Positions 22,832-32,500 of a stretch of DNA of 64,000 nt are shown piece after piece. Position 1 is the stretch's first letter. Each line of letters opens with the position of its first letter. The stretch is from Lanius collurio (taxonomy: Eukaryota; Chordata; Aves; Passeriformes; Laniidae). A model generated the notes under the pieces. That model made no database searches. It saw only the letters and a program-made list of their open reading frames with translations, and was not told the origin of the DNA. The position numbers were made by a program, and so were the translations under genes. The DNA lies in NCBI GenBank assembly GCA_020086605.1, contig JACBWW010000039.1:330560-394559 (forward strand), read 5' to 3'.

Positions 22832-24798
22832 CTGCAAAGTCAAGGGGATGTCTTAATTTGCTCTAAGCAGCAAACACACACAGCATTTGTACAGCAGTGG
22901 GCATTAAGGTAAAGGGACTGGCCTTGCCCAGCTGCACCCCCCAAGGAGACACAGCCAGCACAGGAGAACACAGCTATGCAGACACCTGAGCGTGATCATG
23001 GAGGCCTTGAACCCTGCATTCATGGCTATTTCTCTGAGGAGGAGAAGAGAACTCAGCCTCTCAAAGTTTCCTGATAAGGGGACAAAGCTCCTGCAACAGC
23101 ACAGCAAACCCTTTGTGAAGCAACACGAGCAGCCTTGCTGCACACATCACTGGGGAAAGTTCTCCCTCCTCACTGGAATCTGCCTGTGGATCTCTATCCT
23201 GCCCTGCCCCAACAAAGCTCGGCTGTAACTATGCTGGGGCCACCTGAGCTGGGCCTAGGTTACAAAAATACATCAACGCAAGAGCTGGTACAGAGGAGGC
23301 ACAAGCGACAACTCTCCTTACCTTCTCGTACTTCTCCTTCAGTTTAGCTGCCTTATTATTGTAAGGCTGCTTTTCACCATCACTGAGGTTGTTCCACATT
23401 TCACCCAGTTTCTTTGCTACATCCCCAATGGATATGCCAGGGTTTGTGGACTTGATCTTGGGGCGAAACTCTGAACAGAAGAGGAAGAAGCCAGACCTTG
23501 GGGAGAAACACCAGAGGACAGTCAGCATTTGCACCAGCACACCCAGGGAGCACCCCCTTCCTCCATTCCTCACCCACAACATTCCCACACGCATGAGCAC
23601 ACAAAGTAGAAACTTTTTCTAACTTGTAAAATCAAACACAAATTTAAACATGTTTCAATTTTACTGAGGCCCAGACCTGCAGCATTCACCCAATTCTTTT
23701 TTAATCAAGTGTTCTGTACCCCCTCACCCAATTTCATCTTAGAATCACAAGTCTCACTGTGACTCAATCACTTCCATGCCTTTCAACACTACGAGTGTAA
23801 GGGTACCAAGTACTGACAATTTGTGCAGTGCCCTATAAGCTGCCTAGGAGGTTTACAAGACAGTATCCTTACCAATCCTACTATACAAACACTGTGTCCC
23901 CCATCTACCTCCTTCCTGGAAAGTCATGTTACATACACGGTGTGAAAATGAACCAAAAACACTTAGGCATTTAATGCCTCAAAGCTACTTACGGTGGTCG
24001 TTTTGGAGCATTGGGGTCCTTCTTCTTCTTGCCACCCTTAGCTGGTCCATAGTCCTTCATTTCTCTATCATATCGTACCTTATCAGCCTTTGCCATTTCA
24101 TCAAATTTAGCCTTTTCCTTGCTTGACATGGTCTAAAAAACCAAAACATGAGACACCAAACTTGTGATTACCCAACTGTTCAATAGCTGGCAAACTTTAT
24201 GTAAACAAGCCAACACATCAACTCGATATGGGAGTTTCAGTTTTTGTTTGTTTTCTAACCGGACCACCTTGGGGACGAAGGTCCTGTACGGGAAATCACA
24301 GCCACCACTGGCATACCCAGCAACAGGGAAACAACAGCAATGAGACCAGCACAGCCAGAGTCCTCCCCAGGACACACACTTGGAAGGAACTAGCTGCTGA
24401 AAGGTATTGCTCAGGAACAGTAAAAAAGGCCGGACTACAATGGAAGCACTTAAATGGGCAGATATGCAAGGCTAAAACGTTCAGTATTGCTACAGGCTTC
24501 AGCAGCACCTGACCAATGGCCCAGAGAGCTTGCCAAGAACAGCACACAATCCAAAACAGCACCAGCTCCCTTCATTTTCAGATACACACACACACCATCC
24601 TAGCAGATGCTCCAAGTTATCCCTTCAGGAAGTCACAAATTAAGGTACCTTCCACCTCTCTGAGCACTTCTTGGAAAACTCTGCAAAGTTGACTGGAACC
24701 TCTGGGTTCTTTTTCTTATGTTCCTCACGGCATGTCTGCACAAAGAAGGCATAGGCAGACATCTTGCCCTTGGGCTTCTTCGGATCACCTTTAGCCAT
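22688..24798 (-). CDS. HMGB3: High mobility group protein B3 (HMGB3), spliced CDS of 202 codons
   Basis: HMGB3 is a nuclear chromatin protein that binds the DNA minor groove without strong sequence specificity and bends DNA; in vertebrates it is linked to haematopoietic progenitor control. Joining 24,649-24,798, 23,993-24,132, 23,322-23,496 and 22,688-22,831 gives 202 residues with an intact frame. Box A spans roughly residues 9-79, followed by a lysine-rich linker ([13 protein letters not shown]), box B at about 93-161, a basic stretch, and a pure Glu/Asp tail of 21 residues (182-202). Cys23, Cys45 and Cys104 match the redox cysteines of the family, and Phe38 the box A intercalating residue. 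Several points favour HMGB3 over HMGB1 or HMGB2: the EVPVNF segment, the [10 protein letters not shown] linker, the [20 protein letters not shown] start of box B, and the acidic tail, which is shorter than the roughly 30 residues of HMGB1. The length matches the family at about 200 aa. The start ATG sits 7 nt after a clear acceptor. Introns and intact splice sites rule out a processed copy. Confidence 0.97.
22832..23321 (-). other. HMGB3: HMGB3 intron 4 (490 bp)
   Basis: A phase 0 intron between Lys155 and Asp156 with GTAAGG ... TTGCAG ends. No repeat or RNA gene was recognised inside. Confidence 0.85.
23322..23496 (-). CDS. HMGB3: HMGB3 coding exon: HMG box B
   Basis: A 175-nt exon encoding the last base of Pro97 and residues 98-155. 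It carries most of box B: the first helix with Cys104 (FFLFCSE), the [17 protein letters not shown] segment with the conserved Trp, and [11 protein letters not shown] of the long helix 3. The acceptor is ccccaag|GTCTGG and the donor AAG|GTAAGG. The upstream intron is phase 2, consistent with the CC left at the end of the preceding exon. Confidence 0.96.
23497..23992 (-). other. HMGB3: HMGB3 intron 3 (496 bp)
   Basis: A phase 2 intron splitting the Pro97 codon, with GTAAGT ... CCCCAAG ends. The polypyrimidine tract is modest. Nothing else was recognised inside. Confidence 0.85.
23993..24132 (-). CDS. HMGB3: HMGB3 coding exon: end of box A and inter-box linker
   Basis: A 140-nt exon encoding residues 51-96 plus two bases of Pro97. 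It begins [18 protein letters not shown] (helix 3 of box A) and continues through [15 protein letters not shown] into the lysine-rich linker and DPNAPKRPP. The acceptor is ttttttag|ACCATG and the donor CC|GTAAGT. An internal ATG lies two codons in, but it is not the start because the upstream exon splices in frame. Confidence 0.96.
24133..24648 (-). other. HMGB3: HMGB3 intron 2 (516 bp)
   Basis: A phase 0 intron between Lys50 and Thr51, with GTACCT ... TTTTTTAG ends. No embedded snoRNA or repeat was recognised. Confidence 0.85.
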
Positions 24799-24805
24799 GT
24801 TGCCT
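24649..24805 (-). CDS. HMGB3: HMGB3 exon 2: start codon and first part of box A (CDS from 24,798)
   Basis: The exon begins after the acceptor ccctacag| and has seven untranslated bases before the ATG at 24,796-24,798. It encodes residues 1-50, ending CSERWK, with donor AAG|GTACCT. Cys23 and Cys45, which form the box A disulfide in oxidised HMGB proteins, are both here, as is Phe38. An upstream in-frame ATG at 24,916-24,918 lies on the intron side of the acceptor and encodes simple-repeat-derived residues, so it is not used. Confidence 0.97.
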
Positions 24806-25640
24806 CTGTAGGGAAGGGCAAAAAAATAACAAGTGAATGATATATAGATGAATGCATATACCAATGTATGTACACATATATGGTGTGCATATATTTTTAC
24901 ACACACACCCCCCACCATCTTCTGATGAGATGTCCCATCACTAACTCATCCCTGTCTTTCCCTCAAAACCTCTTACCATCCCCAATGCAGAGACTTAAAT
25001 TATTCTCCCTTGATACTCGGGTTGCAGACAAGCCAAGAGAAACCAGTCACTGGATTTAAGTGTTACATTAGTATGTGTTTACATCATGTCCAAAGACTGG
25101 AGACAGCCTATTAAATATACATACTTCTGCCTGTTAAGAATTATATATGAACTAATATAAAATATCTGTTTTAGTTGGCTACTACACTGGAGCTGGAGTG
25201 GCATACAGAGTGCCAGGCAGTGACTTATCCCTTCAGGAGCTGGAGCTCACATGTTAGCAACTGCTGCCCAGGTAAGAAGGCAGGACAAATCAGCTGCCCC
25301 GCAAAAGTGCAATAACCTTTTAGATATAAAAAAAGGCACAAATAAAGGCTGACTTTAACCACAACAGGACCCGTGGAGCCCTACGGTGAGTTGTGCTTGC
25401 TCTTGCTCCACCAAGTGACACATGTTTGAGGCATAGTGGTCAGCGTAAAGATGCAGTCAGCAAGTCGCTGAAAGGATGGTGCTAACTTTTGGGCTCAATT
25501 TCTTTTCTTGCTTCCGTATAAAATTTTCCCCGCTTAATTAAAAAAAAAGTCAAAACACATAAGCCCGCAACAATATTTTCTATTTAGAGCTTCTCAGTCG
25601 CCTGAAAATGTAATTTTTATTAGCTCAACGTTAATATTTA
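24806..25640 (-). other. HMGB3: Proximal part of HMGB3 intron 1
   Basis: This is intron sequence upstream of the start-codon exon. It contains a degenerate TA/CA/TG tract (24,840-24,907) and an AT-rich, non-repetitive segment at about 25,490-25,660 with TTAATTAA, TAATTTTTATTAG and TTAATATTTAATTG. That segment could be a promoter-proximal regulatory element. The intron's far end depends on the unplaced exon 1. Confidence 0.6.
24840..24907. repeat. Degenerate TA/CA/TG simple repeat in HMGB3 intron 1
   Basis: Imperfect alternating purine-pyrimidine tract (atatag, gcatatacc, gtatgtacacatata, gcatata, acacacac). Confidence 0.65.
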
Positions 25641-25942
25641 ATTGCGCCCATTAACCCGCCAGGTGCGGCAGAAGTGGCTGAGTCTCCCTGCCCAGCCGCT
25701 GCCGGGACGCCGCTGCCTCCGCAGGGGCGAAAAACCCGCGGTACCAGGGGCCGGGGCGCGGAGCCGGCCCCGCTCCGAAGTTGGGGACGAGCGGCCCGCG
25801 GCGGCCGGTCCAGCCCAGCCCGGCCCCGCTCCGCGCCCCTCCCGCATCTGCGCCCCCCCAAGGTCACGGCGGCGGCCGCTCTCCGCGGCGCGGGGCGCGG
25901 ACACCTGCGGCGGGGCCGGGGCCGGCTCCACTGTGCTCCCAT

Positions 25943-26304
25943 NNNNNNNNNNNNNNNNNNNNNNNNNNNNNNNNNNNNNNNNNNNNNNNNNNNNNNNNNN
26001 NNNNNNNNNNNNNNNNNNNNNNNNNNNNNNNNNNNNNNNNNNNNNNNNNNNNNNNNNNNNNNNNNNNNNNNNNNNNNNNNNNNNNNNNNNNNNNNNNNNN
26101 NNNNNNNNNNNNNNNNNNNNNNNNNNNNNNNNNNNNNNNNNNNNNNNNNNNNNNNNNNNNNNNNNNNNNNNNNNNNNNNNNNNNNNNNNNNNNNNNNNNN
26201 NNNNNNNNNNNNNNNNNNNNNNNNNNNNNNNNNNNNNNNNNNNNNNNNNNNNNNNNNNNNNNNNNNNNNNNNNNNNNNNNNNNNNNNNNNNNNNNNNNNN
26301 NNNN
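25943..26304. other. Assembly gap (362 N) in the HMGB3 CpG island
   Basis: A run of N only. Long open frames that appear to cross it are artefacts of translating N. Flanking sequence is extremely GC-rich, and the right edge carries a 40-bp tandem repeat, both of which would explain failure to sequence or assemble. Confidence 0.99.
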
Positions 26305-26384
26305 TGGGGCTCCGGCACCGAGCGGGCACCGGGGGGGACCCCCGTGGGGCTCCGGCACCGAGCGGGTACCCACCGGGACCCCCG
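26305..26384. repeat. Two tandem 40-bp GC-rich units at the gap edge
   Basis: Unit 1 (26,305-26,344) and unit 2 (26,345-26,384) both begin tggggctccggcaccgagcg and end gggacccccg, differing at a few positions near the middle. A partial, more diverged third unit may follow (ggggaccctggcaccg). The array starts exactly at the gap, so further copies are likely missing. Confidence 0.85.
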
Positions 26385-26599
26385 GGGGACCCTGGCACCG
26401 CCGGCCCCGCTGCCAGCGCCACGGGGCGAAGGGCAGCCCCGGCAGCATCTCGGGGGTCCGGGCGGGATTCCCCGGCCGACAGTAGCCCGTTATTGCTGCT
26501 TTCTGCCCTAAAGCCGTAAGGGGCGGTTCCAGTTGCAGCGCACTGTTTGCGGAGCCGGCTACTACTGCGCGTAGTGTAACCGAGCCCAAAATAAACTGC

Positions 26600-29500
26600 T
26601 GACAGTCCCAACACGCGACGGGTGGAGAAGGAACTACAGAGCAAGAAACTGCGTGTTTGTGGGGAGAGGAACAGAGTTTTACCCACTCGTTCATTAAATA
26701 AAGAATCCACTCGAATAACTACTTCTAACACACTTCTACAATTTATTTGCTATTAACTTTCCAGGATTTGCTTGTTATTAAAGAGACTGGTTTCTCACAA
26801 GGAAATCTGTAAGTGTGCCCTGCTGACTGAAACCAGCCCAGTGTGGCTCTAGGGCCACAGGCTCCTTTGGCTCTCTGGAAAGAGCTGTTTCCTATAGGGC
26901 AGCTGCCAAATAGTATTCGTGGCTGACCACAATTGCTGGTTGGCTCGGAAAAAAGAGCTGTTATTTTTAAGGATGGAGTGGTAAGACTCAGAAACCATCC
27001 ATACTGTTATGGGCAGGTCGTAACTGCCACCCTACCATGATAGCCAGAAGAAACAGTTGCCCTCTTGAAGGAACAGATAGTGAAAAGGAGCCTCCACCCT
27101 GGGCTGAGCCGCAGTCAGGCAGCAGGGTTTACCAGATACTGCCCTGTGGAAACGCTTATGGCTATAACAACATATGGTCACAGGTTGCCTTTGCCGGAAG
27201 AGATCAAAACAAAACGACTGATGAGACACAGAAGAGTGCCAACTTCCTGCTGACAGATCCACTGGGAAGCATGCAGAATTTCACCCAGGATTTTAGCCAA
27301 AGTCCTGCCTGGATTTCTCCCTTAGGGTACATCTCAGGCAGTCTAGCAAGCACCCAAATCCAATTGTTATCCATATGCTTATATAGACCTTACAGCTGTG
27401 TCCTTGAGCTTTTCAAAGCATATATGATAAAATCAGTCTTACTAGCCTCTTGCCCTATTTCTTTCTACCTTCTAAAACCGAAAGTGTAAAACAAGGGGTT
27501 CATTCATAAACATTAATGAGGTTACCTGAGGGACTGTATTTTGTAGCATCATCATAAAATAAGACAAGCAATACTACTGCAGGATAATCTCTTTGTAGCT
27601 GACAAACATCCCTCTCACCTATTTTTAGGGATACTTTCAAGTGTTCTAAACTAGTTGAATAATTAAGGCTTTTTTTCTTGGCTGTTGAGTTGCACAATTT
27701 TTTATTCTAGAGCACTTTCTTCCTCAAACCTCAATGTCACCCTCCAGAGTACACCAAGCAGAGAGCATCACTAAGGGGGTGGACAGGCTGTTCGGGAGCT
27801 GGCTTAGGAGAGGCAGTTGGCATCAAACACACAGTCCTGTAGTCATCTCCAGAGCATCCCCCTGATTTCTCATCAGCCAAGGGAAACATTCCCTAAGATG
27901 CTTGTTCTAGGAAGGCCAGGAAAGTTTTTACAGCTGGCCAAGGGGCAAAGGAGGTATTTTGGTAGCTGAGAGACAGCTGGGTTGGAGGTTTTATCCTAGC
28001 ACTCACAGCATGCTTTTGAAAGCAGAGGAGGGCTGAGTAGCAAATGGGTGAACATAACCCCCAGAGGGAAAGCTTCTACTCACCCCCAGAACTGCCACTG
28101 CTGCAATTCTCCTGCAGTGCCCTCAGCCCCACACATTGCACCTGGCCCCTGAGTCTGGGCCCTTTCCTGCCGTGCACCAAGAGAGCAACCCAGAAAGTTG
28201 GCTGAGCAAATCTAATCCTTTGCTGCAACCTCTTCCAGGCCATGCAGTCCCCCTTCCTCATGCAGCACACCTGTCCTCTCCTGGCCCCTCTTGGAGACAA
28301 GGCAGCTCACTAACCCAACAAAAAAGTAAACAAAGCCCAAAATTCTACCTCCTTTCATGCTGAGTTTGTTTTCTGCTGGATTAGTGGACTGAACCAGTGT
28401 ACCAAGGAGTCAGGTGAGCACCAGAGCCAAGGCAAGGAAAGGAGTGTGCAGAAGGATACAGCCAGGAGCAGGAACACTCCCAAGTGTGGGTTTGGTAAAT
28501 TTTGGGAGGTTTACGGTTGGGGTTTTTTTGATACTACATATTACCCTGTACTTAGCTATAGGAAGCATAAGAAGAAAACCACAACTAGAAGAAACATTTG
28601 TATGCCTGGCTTTTGACACAGCAGGCAGCAATGTTTGCACTGATGCTAGGGGAGCTCAATACCTTCCCTGAAGTTCTGTACCTTCCCTTCAGAAAGTCCT
28701 GACATGATCCCCACCAGGCAGGATTTATTTTGAAAACACATGCCACATTTTTAAGCAACTGTCAGCCAGGAGGTCCCTACATCCTACAGCAGGGACCCAG
28801 GTCAGGCAGTATCTTGAAAATAAGGATTGAGGCTTAAAATGTTGGCCAAGGTCCCATAGGAAGCAGACAGCCCCCAATACTTGCAGTAGCTTGTTGCTGT
28901 GAAGATGGATGGCAAAGACCTGTCCCAGGCAAAGTCACCAAACACTGACATCTGGCTCATGGATATGGTGTTGGTGCTGTCCAAGAAACAGCAGAGATAC
29001 AAACAGCTGAGCCCATGCTGTTACCTGTCAAGATGGAATGGTATCTTCTCTTCCACTGGAGATGATGGAACAGGGAGGCGGCTGTGAAAAAAATCTGGAG
29101 TTACTGAGGACTCCTCCAACGAATCAGTGGACTACATAAATATACTTTAAATTCAGGAAAGTCATCCACAAATGAAATTGCCCTCTTCTGCTCCCTGTAA
29201 TTGCCTGAAGTCTAGAGTAAGTTCACATATTCTTCAGCTAACAGCTGCATCTCATCTGAACATTGGTGACAGCTTGGTGGGACTGGCCTTCTGAGGGCTC
29301 TGTCCTTCTCCTGTTGTGCCAGAGGGCCAGCAAATTAAGGCCCACTGCATACTTAAGCGGAAATAACGGGCTGAAAAGGACCAGAGCTATAAGTGAGCGT
29401 TGTGGAACACTGATCACTATTGATCAGCTCCACAGCTCATCCAGCCATTCTCACAATGTTCCTCCACCATCTCATTCCCACCGGTGGGACCATGAATGCC

Positions 29501-32500
29501 TCGGAGGGATCATGGAGGACAACAGCTGTGTGTTAAAGATTAGTCCACAAGACCTTTAACAATCCTTCCCAGTATAAATCCAGATTGTCTTGATTAGGAG
29601 GTTAGCCTGACATTAACTTCTGCTCAAGCTTTTGCTGCTTACACTGCTCAGCACCTGGGATGATTTCAGCCTAAGAGTTGAAGTGATGTGATGTCCTTAC
29701 TGGGTTTGTCTAATATTGCTCAGAACTTGTTGTGCTTGTTGTGTTGGATATCCTCATCACGGGCAGCTCTGGCTGCTAGCAGCTAGGAAGAGGCTGGTGT
29801 GAACTCACACACTGAAATTGTAAAGCACCTCAGTGAATTGCAAGTACACCAGTCGCAGGAAAATTACTTGGGCCTTCAATACAATGATATCCCCAAAATG
29901 AGCCATTGTGCTGAAAAGCTTCCCAAACATACACCATAATTTCCAGGAGGAGTAAAATTTACCTGGTTCCTGTTTTGGAGGGCAGCTCAAATACACAGTG
30001 CATTGTCAAAGCAGTTCCCTTACTGAGGGGCTTCTTGGACTCAGATTTGGCAGCATGACTGGGAATAGCCACATAAGCTCCTCTGGTCTGTGGCATACGT
30101 GCTTGGATATGTGCTATTTCACCCCATCAGCCTTCATTTTTCAGTGCTGATACCTGAATTTCCAGCTTATTTATCTATCAGCTGATGCAGGTACCAGAAA
30201 GCCAAGAAAGTCTGCAGGGGCAAATAGCTGCAACTGGATACCAATACAGCATCAGTCCATTTGCTCTTTGCCCACCTTTGGACTATGTTGAGCCCATGAC
30301 TGTGGCATTAAATCAAAAGAACCCATGCTGTTGTGCTCCTGACCATGGCACTGTGGAGCTTATTCAAGGCAAGGAGTAGGGGCTCCTTCAAGAAATCTCA
30401 CAGGAAAGCTGTCTGCAGTCCTCCTGAGATAAGAAGTAATTTTCTGAGGCCTCCTAGGCTACAGAATGCCATGGGTCACAGAACAAATAGAAGTCTCCCA
30501 AGAAGAAACACGCTTGCAGTTCACAGGGTGAGGAAGTTCAGGAAAACATTTGTGATAAATATTCAGCTCTCTCAGGCATGCAACTTGGCTCCCATGAGAC
30601 GTTGCTTCAAGCAACCTGGACATCCAACATCACACTAAAGATGGGCTTACAGCCCTGGCAGAAACACCAGATCAGGGACATCCCCTCTGTCACAAGGGTT
30701 TAGCTACAAGGCAGGTGCCAGCACAAGGCACCCTCACCAGCCCCACTCACTGCCCTTCCCGAGGCTGGGACCACAGAGGACTTGGGTGGTTCACAGACAG
30801 CTGAGCTCCCGCTCAGCAGCCCTCTGAAACGCTCCTAGCATGGGCACAGCAATCCCAGCACATCATCAGAGGAATCAAACCATCCTGCCCTCAGCCAGTC
30901 ATTCCATTGTGGTCACTGAGCTGCAGTTCCAGCAGGATAATTATAACTGCATTTAGCGCTTCCACTTCTATCCTCATCGCATCTCTTCACAACCCGTACC
31001 CACTGGCAAAATTCTCTAGTGAAGACTTGACCCGAATGAAAAGGCTGATATAAATACATCCGTAGGGTTCTGCCAGCAATTAGGAGTAAGGATGGGGGGA
31101 AATCCCTCCTAGGAATCTAACAAAGCCAGGAGACCTTTTTAAGCAGAACCAGCCTATCAGAGTGACAGAGTTGACATTTAAGGTTGGATGGACAATAGCT
31201 ACATGAAAAGTGTTAAATGACCTGTTCATCTCACCAGCATATTCATTAGGCTAGTTAGGGGGCTGTTTCAAAAGCCTTCAGTGTGGACCTGGCTTCTCCC
31301 ACCACTGACCTTCTGTGTTAACATGCAATGGAGACTAAGAGGCTCAATTAACCCTTCTCTAACTGGTATAGTCAAAAGCTGATTGCAAAGGTTTAATTTA
31401 CAAGTGCAAGTTTCTTATTTTCTTTTTAAATCAAGAGTTTAACTTTAATAAAATGAGAAGAATCCCTCCATACAAAACCCTCCCTGTCTCACAACACTTG
31501 GGATTTCCACACATGGATTTTTTGATGCCTACAGCCTGAGGCTGAATTCCAAGTCCCATAACTATAATAAAATATTTGTAATTGCTCACTGGGATCTCAG
31601 CCAGTTAGAATATTTCCTCTTTAACCTATGAAACAAAAAGAGTGATCTTAAATACATGCTGAAAGTAGAAAATAAAATTATCAATGGTGTTTAAGGAGCT
31701 TGGCAGCATGCAAGTTCAGAGAGACAGAGGTTAATCTGTTCCAAATTCAACTATGAAAAACCTGATGTTCCAACAATTAAAATATTAGTCTAAATGAACA
31801 GGTGACCCCCTGAATTCCCTAATGGGGTGGCACAGCCTGTTATCCCCTGTAGCCATATCCCATTAAGCTGACACCTCTGCAGGAGTAGGATACACTCTCA
31901 GTTGCACACACAAAATTAATTATTGTCAAATGCACTTCATGGGGACTGAGGTGAGAAATACAAGTTAAAATAATTGACAGTCATACTAGGCAGCAGTTCA
32001 AAATCTTCTTGCAGTATAACCACAGGCAAGACAGACAGTTACCTTCACAGGTGGGCTCCCCCCTGTGTCTTGTCATACTGTCCACATTCCTCTTGGGGCT
32101 TTTTCCTTCCTCTTCTTTCTCCTCTCCCTGTTTTTGCTTCTCTTCACACCTCGGCCCTGGCTCTTTCCCAGCACATGCTGCCAGGATGCCCAGGGGGTGG
32201 CAGGCAGGCAATTTGCCCCTGCACACCTGCTCCACGAGATTTGCCACCGCAGTACAGCACCTCCCACGCTTCCAGACTCCTGGAAATTGCGTGCCCCCTG
32301 CATGCTGCCTCCTCACATTCCTGGCTCGTCTCTGCTCCTGCATCTAACACATCCCTCCTGCCACAACACACTTTCTTCAGGCATCTCCTTCCATGCTCAG
32401 CTACCACAGGGCCATCTGCTTTCATGTATCTTCTTTTTAAAGATGCACTATCCCGAACCTTGTAAACCCCAAACAACCTGGCATGAGAGTGATGAGCAGC

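Larger units (their letters stand above)
21355..25905 (-). other. HMGB3: HMGB3 transcription unit (5' end uncertain)
   Basis: This is the minus-strand gene from the inferred cleavage region, just downstream of ATTAAA at 21,375-21,380, to the CpG-island promoter. The coding exons are 24,649-24,805, 23,993-24,132, 23,322-23,496 and 22,688-22,831. The introns between them are 516, 496 and 490 bp, with GT-AG ends and phases 0, 2 and 0. Intron 1 separates the start-codon exon from a non-coding first exon that I could not locate with confidence. A consensus-like donor (CAG|GTGTCC, minus strand) exists at 25,904/25,905 next to the gap, so exon 1 may lie in or beside 25,905-26,304. The layout, with the start codon in exon 2, box A split over two exons and the acidic tail in the last exon, is that of vertebrate HMGB genes. 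Confidence 0.85.
25655..26600. promoter_or_regulatory. HMGB3: CpG island at the HMGB3 promoter (interrupted by a gap)
   Basis: GC content and CpG density rise sharply from about 25,655 to 25,942 and again from 26,305 to about 26,600, against AT-rich flanks. The position 1-2 kb upstream of the start-codon exon on the minus strand fits a housekeeping-type HMGB3 promoter with a non-coding exon 1. The transcription start cannot be placed because 362 bases are missing. A plausible exon 1 donor (CAG|GTGTCC) lies at 25,904/25,905. Confidence 0.75.

Noticed and set aside
22688..24805. HMGB1 or HMGB2 rather than HMGB3, or an HMGB processed pseudogene
   Set aside because: Box A (EVPVNF), the linker ([10 protein letters not shown]), box B ([10 protein letters not shown]) and the 21-residue tail fit HMGB3. 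Introns with GT-AG ends and an intact frame exclude a processed copy.
24640..24918. Upstream in-frame start (24,918) giving a longer HMGB3 N-terminus
   Set aside because: The extra residues lie on the intron side of a clear ccctacag acceptor and derive from a TA/CA repeat. The ATG at 24,798 gives the normal HMGB3 N-terminus ([12 protein letters not shown]).
25631..26731. Several open frames of 226-366 codons across the first gap on both strands
   Set aside because: Most of each frame is N translated as X; the rest is CpG-island sequence. They are artefacts.
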